This document shows positions 12,672-25,400 of a stretch of DNA of 64,000 bases, in pieces. How positions within the stretch are numbered: position 1 is the first letter of the stretch; each line of letters starts with the position of its first letter. Position numbers and translations under genes: made by a program. The stretch is from Piscicola geometra. Lineage: Eukaryota > Annelida > Clitellata > Hirudinida > Piscicolidae. The notes under the pieces were generated by a model. That model did no database searches and was not told the origin of the DNA. It saw nothing but the letters and a program-made list of their open reading frames with translations. The stretch is taken from positions 7,012,126 through 7,076,125 of the forward strand of contig OX030958.1 in NCBI GenBank assembly GCA_943735955.1, given 5' to 3'.

Positions 12672-14131
12672 ATGAGAATAAGTTTGATAGTATACCAGAT
12701 TTTGGTTAGTTTTAATAGTAATTTACTGAATTTTCATTCAAATGTGAATTTTTCTATGATTTATAATATAAGATTTTTCCCCAGAATTTATTTTTCAATG
12801 GAGTTCTGTCAATAACAAGTAATATCATGTCTAATTAAATTTCCTAATTTAATAACATTATAAACTTGCATAAAATTTTACTTTTCATTAATTATGTGTA
12901 TTTAAAAATTAGAAAAAACAGATTTTTATCATAAATTACATAATTATAAAAAAATTAAATTTAAAACTTGAATTACTCCAATTTCGAAACAGCTCCTTTA
13001 TTTATTGTCACTACGCCTACTCCAATACCCATTCCTCCATCCTCAATGCCACCCGTCTCAATTTCTACCACCCTGAATCCTATTCCCACGCAAGCAACAA
13101 CGACCCAAAAGTTTTTTTTGGAACAAGTGTATTACCTGATTCTTTTAAACTGTTCATCTACATGCCAAATCAAAGATTCGGATAGGTTAATGGTTGAAAA
13201 ACAGATTGGAGATGATATCCATGGAAAGACTGGAGTTAGACCAAGAGAAATCAGTGTACAGCAAGATCAAAATAAAATAGGTTAATTAACTTTTATTCAT
13301 TTTTACTTGTTTTCAAATCACATATCAAATGTTTTAATTTTTCAGCCGTCCTCAAACTAATGATGGAGTATCCTACAGAGCAACACTTGATCAATTTTAA
13401 GCAGTGGTCAAGTTCTGGACAAACATTTTTTAATGTTTCGTCAATGGTGAACAATAATTACTCAAATCTTTCAGTCATATCAATAGCCAGCAAATCAGGT
13501 AATTTTTTTTATTGAATAAATTTTTATTCAAAATATATAAACTAAAATAAGGCTGTTAACTAAAAAGATGCATTCAATTCAGAATAGTTAATTCTTCAAT
13601 ATTAAGAAGCCACTTTAAATAATGTGTTCAATTTGTAATTAAATAAAAAAGATTTTTATTTTTTATATAAATGATTTTCAATGTATGCTAATTTTGAATA
13701 TTCGTTTATTTTTAGGCGTGGCAACTTGCAACGAAAATGATAAGTGCATTGACACGAGTTGTGAGCTCAAAGACTTTGGTTCTGATAAATGTTTCTGTCA
13801 TCTCTACTACGCCACTTCCTGCCAGTCCTGGAACAAAAATCTATTATGGCTTTTAGTAATTCCATGTCTTTTGTTATTGCTGATGGTAATCTTGCTGGTT
13901 TTCTGTTGCACCAAGAACCGAAAAGAAATTTTAAATTCAGGATCGAAGACAGAAAGATACATAAAAAAGTATGAAGAAATAGATTCTGAAAACAGAAGTG
14001 AAATATCTGTTAGAGAAAATGATAGCACATTTTCTGGTAGATACGACAAAAGAATAGAAAAAAATTACTCGAACAATCTTGAGAATGTCATCAGCAACCC
14101 TACCTTCGATGACAATGACGATGCAGATTGA
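12672..14131 (+). CDS. single-pass membrane protein with mucin-like stalk, paralogue B (307 aa)
   Basis: Five exons: 12672-12704, 12785-12818, 12993-13280, 13346-13498, 13716-14131; total 924 nt. Intron phases 0, 1, 1, 1 match those of the upstream paralogue. Exons 1-2 encode a signal peptide (MRISLIVYQILNLFFNG). Exon 3 has a Pro/Thr-rich stalk (TTPTPIPIPPSS and on). Exon 4 encodes a hydrophobic/polar module (AVLKLMMEYPTEQHLINF) with NVS and NLS glycosylation sites. Exon 5 has Cys-rich CNENDKCIDTSCELKD, a membrane span (about residues 211-234, LLWLLVIPCLLLLLMVILLV) and a charged tail ending FDDNDDAD. Relative to paralogue A it lacks the furin-site exon and has a shorter stalk. Function unknown; cell-surface location inferred. 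Confidence 0.82.
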
Positions 14132-16462
14132 TGTAAAACGTCTCATAGCAGTTTTAGATGAAATATTTGAATGAATTTATATTGATATAAATAGGCATTA
14201 ATATGTACGATTGGTGTTTGATAAACTTATGAGGGTGAAATAACTTTTGATTTTCCATTTCAACAACTTTATAAATTGTTATCTAGAGGCCAATGAATTT
14301 CGGTTATGTATTTTTAACATTATTGAAAATGACTGTTTAAATTATTGAATCTAAAATTATCCCATTTAACTGCTTCTAAAATATCGAAAGCTTTAGCGTT
14401 TTTATTTAGTTTTTACTTTCTTTCAAAATTCAAGTAATCATTAGTAAAGATATCTTCAAACTAGAATAGAAATCAAATTTCTATTTGAAGTGAAAACAAT
14501 GAATAAATTGTATTTTAAAAATCGAAGTTTCTTGAAAAGACATGTTCTAATTTTAAATCGGCTATTGAATTAGGTCTTTGTTGTAAATATTGTTAAAATA
14601 ATGGAACTTGAACTACAATTCAGGAGCATACTATATTTTTGTTTCCATTTAAATTTGGTTTTCTATTAATCGTTTCCAGCCACTAAATACACGCCCATCT
14701 CTTAGAATATTTTCTAAAACAAAGAATACAAAACTTTTTATGTAAAACTTCATTTAACAACTTAAATTTCAAAATTTCATTAAGAATTGTTATGAAAATA
14801 TTGTTATTTTGGGTTCTGTGCTTTTAAATACCTCACACAAGTAAAGATCGTTGGGTGCAGCTTTGAGGGTTATTCTACATTGTATAGACGTGCCAACGAG
14901 CTTTTTAATTTTCATTTTCAAGCCCCAGTCAATATATTCACAGAGTTCCTTATGATTAGTGGTTTTAATTGTTTATATGACGTCTCTTTTTCATGAATAA
15001 AATCCAAAAGTATCAAAAAGTTAATTTTAAAGATAAATTTTTATTTTTAGTTTTCAATTTTAATTTAAAATATAAATACTTTATTTATTTTTATAATAAC
15101 TATAGATGAAGCACAATCGAAGACGTTTGAAAATTAATTTTTAATTTAAGTTTTAGTATTTAATTTCTATTTAACTTCAGTTTATTGTGATAATCTGTTT
15201 TTGTGTGCCTGAACTGTAGATGAATTTAATTTCAACAGGCAAAATGGCGTTGTAGCTACTTCACTTACTCACTTTTTGCGTTGGTCGTCGAAAACGATGG
15301 ATAGAAAACTTTTATTTTTCATAATTATTTTTTTCAAGCATTTAATCTACTTTTCTAATTTCATTATTCTTCACAATTATTTAACAAGTTTTAAATGGTT
15401 ATTTCACTTAATGCAATAACTAGTAAAATAAGTTTTCATTAAAAAGCAGTAGTGATAAAAAATCACGAGCTTACATTAAATAGTGCAATGCGAAAAGTTG
15501 TATTGATTTTTAAAGCAGAAAGAATTATAGAACAATATGTACATTTATCATTATAGATATAATAAATGATTAAATGGATGACTAAACAATTGCTTCCAAA
15601 AGATAGAATCAGATAACATTAAGAAAGTATTAGGTAAGTAGTTTTTACTTTAAGTTTTATATTATTTAATGTAATTATAATAATTTATTTTTTACAAATC
15701 TATAAAATGAGTTAAACGAGAAAGGCAGCCTGAAAATGTAAGAATAAAACAACAAAATTATTGAAATTATATTACATTTATTTTAGAATATAATTTAATT
15801 TTCCGACTTTTTGTTTCTCAAATAGAAGCCTATAATTAAGCAGAAAAACTTGATATATACTTTGGATATGAACATTTGAGTATAAATCGATAGATATTTT
15901 AATTATACAATTGATAGAAGACCTTATAAATAAACGGAAGTAAATTACAAATGTCACTATTATATAAGAATAAATAGTCTAAAGCGCATTAATTAAGTAG
16001 GCTCCAACCACCCTTGATGGTGGCAAGCTTATTGAATTGACCCATAATATGTATTAAATCGAAAAATCTTTAAAATATTAGTACAAATTTGATATTTAAC
16101 CAAATTAATAAAATTACGAATAGATTATTTAAAGAGAAAAATTTGTATAAATAACAATTATCTTTTGGAGAATAGTGTCATTTACAGACTACAAAGCATT
16201 TTTTTGAAACTTTGATTTGTAAAACTCTTCAACAATCAAGCGTAAAACTGAGTTATCTGCTCAGAGCTTTTCATGTTATTTCTTGACATCATACTCTGGC
16301 TATTAGACTCCAGAGCTCCATTTGGCTCAGTCTTATTTTTCTGTCCAATGACGCTTCCCATTTCTATATTTTTAGAGTTGTCTTGCTCAATGAAGTCTGT
16401 ACTTTCAAAGGTTTTACCAAAACATTCTTTATTACACAACTTTCCAGCGTCTTTATTATTAT
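14132..16462. other. AT-rich spacer between converging genes
   Basis: Very AT-rich, with no supported exon. Paralogue B (plus) and the SUEL-CUB-CCP gene (minus) converge here. An open stretch at 16236-16482 on the minus strand is in a different frame from the last exon of the receptor gene. It could be an alternative last exon reached by splicing from a GT at about 16677. Confidence 0.5.
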
Positions 16463-19400
16463 TTATGGAGCATTCTGCATATTTTCATTGAATGTGTGAG
16501 TATTATTGTTATTTCTAGTGATATTTTTATCATCTCTACCATGATTTTTTTCATCATTATTACTCATTCTACTTGTATCAATATTGTTCTTTGTATATTT
16601 ATTATCTCTTTCTTTCTGTTTATTGGTATATGCAAAGCTAGAGAGCAAGCTAGATTTGAGAGTAGCTGACATTTTACCAAGCGAGGTAGATAGTGATGAC
16701 GACGTTGATGAAACAGAGCACAAGGGCTTGCATGATAGATAAGCTGGAGATGGCGATAGTTCTTGAGAGGGCTTTATTGACGCTGTCGTTTCAGGCGTTA
16801 TTGCATGTTGCGGAATTGGTTGTTGTGTTGGAGGTGTGGTTGGTTGTGGTGAAGGTGGTTGAGAACATGATGATTGCGATGTTAGGGGTTGAATTGACAG
16901 ACGATTTTGAAATAGTGGTTGATCTGAAAAAGATTGTGTTTGAAGTGATTGCTTTGAAAAAAGTTGTGGTGACGGTGGTTGTGGAGATGGAGGGGATGGT
17001 GGTTGCGGGAATGACATTTGTTGCAATGACAAGGGCGGAGAAAGAGGAGAATTAGGGTTGTTAAAAGGCGATTCGAGAACGCTTTGAGACGATATTCTCG
17101 TTGATTCTCTGCTTGGCTGGTTAGGAAGAATGTCCAAAAAAGAGTCTAGAAATTATTATATAATCGTTTAATGTTTTAAATAGTTTAATATTTATCATAT
17201 TTAAATAAGGTTTTATACAAACAAATCAGAGTTATTAGACATAATTTCAAAGTTTTCAATTCTTACCCTCGTTCAGGGTGCATGGAACGACATCACAAAG
17301 AAGTGGATTATTGCGAGCGGAAAATGGTCTTGCCATATGAATAGTTTGGGTTGGTGGGCAAGTGTGATAAAGTGTTAGAGAATTTGAAGTAGTTGGCAAC
17401 GTTTGCAAAACGCAAGAAAGACGACTGGAAGAGTTTCGAAAGCTTTGAGCTGTTACATTTTCCTGCCTGTCTCTTTTTGTGAATGCCGTTGCAGAAGAAT
17501 AGGTAAGTTCAAAAGGTTTTGAGGGAGCCTGTGTGAGACTTGAAGAAGGTTTAAAAGAAGATGCAGAAATGTTAGAAACTGTTAAGAGAGGTAGAGTGTT
17601 GTTAATCTGACGTTTTTTATTTGTTATGTTGTAATACAAAGAGCAGTTAGAACTTGTGCTATTTCCGGCTTGATACTGGCTATTAAAGCCGTTGTAAAAG
17701 CAAGGTTTCCCATCCTTGTTACCTTTGTTGCAGAAATAATAATCATTCGAGTTGCTTCTGTCGCAAGTGCACACCATTTGCGATTTTTTCAGCTCTTTTA
17801 TTTTTTTAGAGTTTTTGCGACAATCCTCTAACAAAACTCCATTTTCGTCGTAGCCTGGTTCTTCGGTGTTTTGACTGTGAGTTGTTGGTTTTGAAAAGTA
17901 AGCTAAAGGATTTATTAAGAGTAGTTTAATAATTTTTAAAACTATTATACAATTGAAATTAATGCTACACTACCTTTTTTTGCAGTTGAAAATGATGACA
18001 AGAAGCATAAAGCCGCATAAGATACCAACCAAGACACCCATCAGAATCGCTAAGAGAAGGCCTTCAAACAGTAAGTAATACATCATGTATGAATATATTC
18101 CTAATAAATGATCCTAATTGATAAAGATAGATCTATTGAATTCACATTTATTCTTTCAAAAGAGCCATAACGTACCTAAAGACATTTTTCTTTTTTGCAT
18201 AGATCGGTCATTATTCTGTGAGTGCTGAACTGAAAGTTGATATTTCAATTTATCACCATCAATAATACGATATGGTAAATATTCAAATTATCTAGAAATT
18301 GAGTTTTCCGAGTTATTTTCGTTATCGAATATTGGTAGATGCAACTTTTTCAAGATCTCCATCGAAAAAATTGTTTATCACTTTTCTTTCACACTGATCG
18401 GATCATACAAACTATAATGTGCATTTTAGAAAAAATAACAATGTTTAAAAAACTTAGATTTCTCAAAATTTTCGAGAGATTTGAGCAAGAAAAGCTAAAG
18501 ATCATTTTTTTCACAAACGGAAAAAAAATTCTATAACATTTTTGAAAGTCTTTAAATTCATATATTTATGAAAATTATTGATTAATTTTTTCTCACATTG
18601 AGTGGGTTGTGAGCAGTTGGAGTAGGAGCCAAGCCACGAGTTGTTCCTGCATACCAAATGCCAGTGTTCTCCTGGGTTATGGTAAAGATGAGAAACTTGG
18701 TACGTAAAACCATGAAATTTGGTTTTAATTAGGAAGAAGGAAATATAAAAAACCAAATTAGTGAAGGGGAAGAGAGAATGGTTGCGTGCAAAAATTTAAT
18801 CGATTTCACAGACCAGCTCCAAAGTCAATTAATTATGCCCAGTGAAAATTATTTTCTATAAATAATAAAAGAAATGTATTTTAGTATTAATTTTTTATAA
18901 TATGAAAAAAGACTGAAAAGTTGCAGAGTTTTCAAATCATTTGTATATTCACATGGGGCCCTATAAAGAATATGAGTAAACATTCTGCCTTATTATTATC
19001 TATGGCGAATACCATAATATATTTGTATTTCGTTGAAATTTCTGGTATTCAATTTTTAATATTTATCGAACCAAAATATAAATAGAAGGATATTTGAGAA
19101 TTAAACCTAAACAGTTAAAAAATGTTTTTACATTTATTTTTAAGAATATTTCCAACTTAAATTTTTTATATTTAATTTACAGATTAGTGTTGGTAAATGA
19201 AACTCCATTGAAAAAGTATAACATAATTCCGAAGTTTATTCTAAACACAATTTTACAAAACCTGTAAAGTTGCATTGTATCTTGAGAACTTCTCCTCGTC
19301 TTTCCAACGTTACCGTGTCTTCAAGGTCTTCAGGATAAGAACAACCCACCGCTATGAAAGAAATGACATAATCGTAAGTGACATACATTTGTATAGTTGT

Positions 19401-22400
19401 TTTTGCTTTGATAGCTTAGTTTTTCACTATTTAAACATATAATACCAAAGTATCGTACCTTATGTTAAAAATAAATTTCGAGATGTTATGTTTTATCAAT
19501 TTTCAATAACGACTAGAATAAAGTTTTCTTCAAAAAAAAAATTTTTTTTCAACCTTTATTGCGATAGCTTAGAAACACATTAATAAAATAGTAATTCAAC
19601 AGAAAAGTTCTTGTATTGTTTTGTTTTAATACTGTTCATGTCTTGTTTGCAAAACTTTTTTGGATTTTCAGCTTGAAAAATAAAATCTATTCATAGAAAG
19701 TGTTGTTTATGTATAGAAGTTTATGTAAAGAATATATTGAATCTAAAGTTAAAATCAATAATTGTTCAAAATTCATATTTGTGTTTATATTTATAATGAA
19801 TGTATTATATATAATATATTTTGTTTTTTAATATAGGTAATATGTTGTTAGATTTATAAAAATTATAAAATCTCTTTTTACAAAAATTTGAATAATTTCT
19901 TAAAACACTAATTTTTAGTGCTACTAAAATGTATATTTAATGACAAATATTTATTCTTAAAAAAAATCAAAGTTTGCTTTTAATGATGGCTTTGAGGGAT
20001 AATATTTTCATGGATACTTATTGCAGTATAAGGAAACCCAATATAATAGTTTTTCTTTAAAAAATATTAAATTTAATTTTTTTAGATTAAGATATTTTGA
20101 AAGTCTCATTGGTAAATTTGCAGCTATCATTTTTTTACAGTGGGCTTGTGTTCTCTAGCATCGCTTATCTTCTTTTCAAAGACTTTCCTACTTACTCATT
20201 TCTGCCTAAAATTACGGTTACGAACATTATTTAAAGGAAAATTACTTACGAGTTGGTTAATTTAACTTTACTTATAAGCAATTGACTGGGTCTAAATAAA
20301 ACTTTTTATGAATAAAATAAATAAATTAAATAATCTAGTATTCAGATGTTATTAAATATTTAGTTTCAGAGATTCATAACGCTTGCCATAGCGGCCGCCA
20401 TTAATAATTTAAGTATAAATTATAATTTTTTTAAAACTAATTTATATTTTGATTAGACTTTGTATATAATGTAAAACTCGTCTTAGTGTTACTTTCATAG
20501 TAGACAAGCAAGTTGTCAAAGGCGATTATGAGGTCGTTATCGGTTCCAACAGCAACATGGTCATGGTATGTGTCATCAGCATAAGATCTGTCTGATGTTT
20601 CATTTCCAACACTACCACCACCACTACTATCCCTTTCAAACTTCTTGTACTGCGCAAGATGAATGGACAAAGAGTTGTGTACTGAAGAGTAAACTTCTTT
20701 GATCCTTCCTTCGTGCTCCTTGAACGAGCATAAAGAGATTTCAACTAGCCTCGCATCGTCCTCGTGGTTCTTAAGACCATGTGAGTGATCGTCAAAGTAA
20801 GCATGATTGTTGTGGTTGTAGTCATCTAAAGAGCTGTCTATGCTGCTGATGAAAAGATTGTGGTAGGAGTCTTGGTGGTTGATTTTATTAGAGCCTTTTG
20901 CGTTAATTTGTGAATTTGATTTGAAGTCGGTTATGAAAAATAAAGTGAGACATTGTTTTATTGGGTAATATCGGTGGTTTGTGTTGCTAGTTAGACGAGG
21001 AACCGTGTTTTTCTGTTTGTTTTGTATTTCTTGGCTCCTCATTCTGTTGTCATGGTACTTGTAGAAGTCGTAAAGATAAATCTAGAAGAAAGAAATAAAT
21101 AAAGTTTTCAAATTCACGTTCGAAAAACATGCTTTTTAGAAGTGTCTTATAATATAAATCAAGCAATCACTATAAATCATAGTACACAACAATTTATCAC
21201 GCAGCCAATCAACAAACAAAAATCAGTTAAGAGCCTTTAAAAAAACTAAATTTCTTACCTTAATTGTTTTTCCTTCTTCAGTCCTTAACACCCATGGGCA
21301 TTTCTTCATTCCGTGGCCGTCAGTCAAAGCTTTATAACCACTTAAATAGCCGTGTTGCAAAGTTACAACGTCTTCTTGACGTTCATTCTCGCATTTTGGT
21401 GACAGAACATCGAACTTTTTTCCATTATCGTAGTTTTTTGTGAGAATCTCAGATTTAAAAAAATCTTCGTCAGAGTTCTCGTGATGAGATTTTGAGAATG
21501 GGGTAACCACTGTAAAGTTAATAGAGTAATATAACTAGTGTTAGTATTCCAAATAGATTTGCTCATAAAAATTTAGTAAAAATATTATAGAATTCGGTAT
21601 TGTTTGAAAAACTATGATTTAAATATATTCTATTTTAAGATTCTAGGATTTTAAAATATAGAAATAAATGTGAAAAATCAAATTGAAATTGCGTTATTAA
21701 ATTATTTGTGAATCCATTTCCACGGTGTTGAATTAATGTATGCAAAAAGGCTGGAGACGTAGCCACCAAGATTATCGACATTGCTGAAGCGTATTTTTCA
21801 CATCACAAAATCACACTTCTTTCTTTGCTGTCATCCTCATAAGCATTGACAGTTTCATTTTTTTATCACTATCTTTCTATCATATCATACCACTTGCAAT
21901 ATGCCAGCATACTTTTTTGAAATCTATTAACAAATATAAAACAAATTATTAACATTATTTAAACAAAAACCTATTTTAATTTTTTAGGTATTGTAAAGTG
22001 GAAAAGTATGACTTATTTCACAAATTTATTCATATAAATAATTTAATTATGAAGGCAAATAGTCTTTTCAACTTTACCAAATTATTCGGCATGATGCAGA
22101 CTGTTTGGTTTCATCAGTCTTTTAAATAAGTATAGATTTTCAGTACGACATAAAAGCCAATGTTTTTTTTAAAAAAGATCTTCATTCAAAATACATGAAA
22201 CCTATTTAATTGTACAAATATTTCTATAAATCGAACCTTTATATATAAACCTTGTAGCGACTTATAAAAAACCTTTAGAGTTTCCTAAAGAAATCTTTAT
22301 ATAACTAATTATACATATTTATAGGATGAAATATAACAAATACAGAGATACATTCCCTGAACTATAAATTATAGCTAAAGGAATATATCCCTGCATCTGT

Positions 22401-25400
22401 TTCATTTTCACAAATCTCAATAGACATAAAGAATATTTTGAATGCGCTTGATGTCAAAGAATTCAAAAATCATAAGGATCGTTTAGCGTTGAAAAGCAAA
22501 AATAAAATAAAATTTACAAACGATCAATGTAAAAATACAACGTTTAATACAAATGAGAATTGTTAGATGATTTTGAAGAATTATACACTATATGCTACCA
22601 AAAGAATAACCTAACTTCGTTTTGAATCAATGTTTAGTTTTTGAATAAAAAAACTGATATTTCTCCAAAAGACATGTTATTATTCATATTTTTCACCTTC
22701 AGAGGAAAATAATATGAAATTTTAATGGAAACAGTATTGTGCCAAGCATGATCCGTCATTACTTACTCGATATATTCATTTTTGTTCTATGGCTTTTTTT
22801 ATAATAAATCTTGTTGAATATTAAAAAAGTTTAAATAATAAATTTATGCACTGTTTGGTTATTTTTTTGTTTTTAATTTGTCTTGTTTTTCCACTTAAAT
22901 CATATTTTTTCAAACTTTTTTTAAGCATTAAAATTTTTAACTTTTTGAATATAAAGTAATTATGCAAAATGTTGTTAACTGCGTTAACATTTTAATTGCG
23001 TTAAAATTTTAACTGCGTTAATTTTCAACGGGTTAATTGAGAAGTTAACATAGATCAAGCAAAGCTCTAATATTTAGTTTACGGTCAAATGTAGAAAACA
23101 GTATAATTCTAAGTGCTATGTATCCCAGTCGAATACCATATCACACCAAATTTGTAATAGCCCTTCAAATATACTTCATTAAATTATTCAAAAACATTCG
23201 TTTTCGCACTCAACAGCCACTTCTCAGTATTTTCAACTACCACTCAGTTAACCATTCACCTTTGATGCAGGTGAACGAAGCTTCTAGGTATGACACTAGG
23301 TCGATCCTGCATGGACGAATACGGAAGGTTTCATATTCGGGTCTGAAGTAACATTCGCTTCGACCAGAACAACTGAAAAAAATATTTTTTATATATTTTA
23401 GTTAATATTTTCTTAATTAAATCCATTTTTAAAAATTCAATTATGATATAATGGTAATGGTTAAATGTCATGGCATATCAAAAAAGTTAATTAAAGGTTT
23501 TAAATCACTCAATGCACAAAGAAAAATATAATCTAAAAAATTAAAATTTATTTGAAGGTTGAAAATTAATTTTATCAAAGAGTTTGTATCACATGATCTA
23601 ATAATTATTAATCGATGTAATTCGTACCAAACGTTCGTCATTACATTTAGACTTGCCATTCAATTAATCACGCTTAAACTGCTTGAAAGTTTCCAATGCT
23701 TAAAAAAGTAAAAAATCTTATTTAAAAAAAATTTAAAGTGCAAAATCTTAATCAGAAAGATATCTTAAATATACATGTGTGTTCAGCCACGATTGGTTCT
23801 CAAGACTTCAGTTAAAGTGAACACTTGTAAAAATTAAGTTAAATACTCACAATAATATGACCAATAAATAATATACTCATTCAAGTCATTTTTATAAAAA
23901 AAGTATACATTAGTACACTATGTAAACGTAAGATTGGAAAATTACTTCTTATTACTATTAAACAGTTTATTAATTTTCGTATTTTAAAATTTTGAAAGCC
24001 AAAACAAGGGGCAATAAGTTCTCCCCGTACAGATTTATTCATTTTATAAATAAAATTCTATGTTTTTAAACTTTCACATCAATTGTATGTCTAGCATCAA
24101 TGCTAACAATTATTAAAGTAACCAGTTCTGGCAAGATCATGATTTTAAAATACTGCAAACTCAAAAATCTTCACCTCAAATCTAATTATCAACCCCTAAC
24201 ACATAAAATAAAGCAACACAAACATTGAGTCGACTTGTTCGAGTACATCGGCAGAGCAGTTGAGAAGGTCATTGTAGGGAAGGCATTCTCCTATCCGCAT
24301 GCGTCCATATACGGCAGAAGTCATGAGAATGACTTCGTCATTGCCATCACAAGTTGCTTGAAACTGCTGCCCTTGGCAGTAAGATTTTATTTCTGTAAAA
24401 AAAGTTTTTACTAGAGTGTTACATCTGATTTGATGAGTGCTTCAGTTTTAATAATTTACAAATCTTGAATTGGGAATTTATAAAAAAAAAGGAGTTTTGC
24501 ATGAAAACTGATTCAAAATGAAAAATAACAAATAACAAATCTTTAAATTGATTATTTAAATCTACCACATTCTTTAAATTCAAAATATTTAAATATTTTT
24601 TGAGACTGAGTTAACTGACAAATTAAACGTAATTTTCATTTGTCTTCTCAAAAATGTTCACTCACTAACACACTTTTATTTTTCATTATATGATGAAAAT
24701 TCAAATTAAGTTATTTTTATATAGCAATAGATTTATATTTAGCATGCCAATTTGACTTTTCGTAAAAATTGGTTTTTCTTGTTATATACATAGTATGCTT
24801 ACAAGTCTTTAAGGAAAAAATTAAAAAAACACAAAATTCTTTTATAAATGATTCTGCGTCATTTGTAATACTAAACAAGAAGCGAAGTTCGATAAATTTT
24901 AGTTGCATTCGAAAATTCTAAACATGCAGGAAAAATAGAAACAAGAAATAAAGTTTGCACTCTCGGGTTTCTTTTGTTTAAATTAAGATTTATACAAGCG
25001 TCTTGGCGGCTCTAAAAATTCTCCTAACGGTTCTATTTTTTAAAAACGTTAAAGTATTTTTTTAAATCACAAATTATTTCTAAAACCTATTTTGTGTTTC
25101 TTTTTAGATCTTTAATCCAATGAAAGAAAAATAATTATTATAAAATTCCAACTTATTTTTATTCAAAATAGTGTTAATAATTATTTTAAAAAAAATTTCC
25201 AATTTTTTTTCCAACAATTAAAATATAAAACAATGCTTCAATCATTTTTTAAATAGTTGAAAAAAGGTAGCTGTTAATTTTTTGAATTTTAAATTCTGTT
25301 GACAGGTGAAATATGTGATGACCAGCTACTGATTAAATCATTTTAGAAGTATTTTTGCCTTTAAATTTTAATCGGAATTTTTATAATCTTTTATAGTCTT

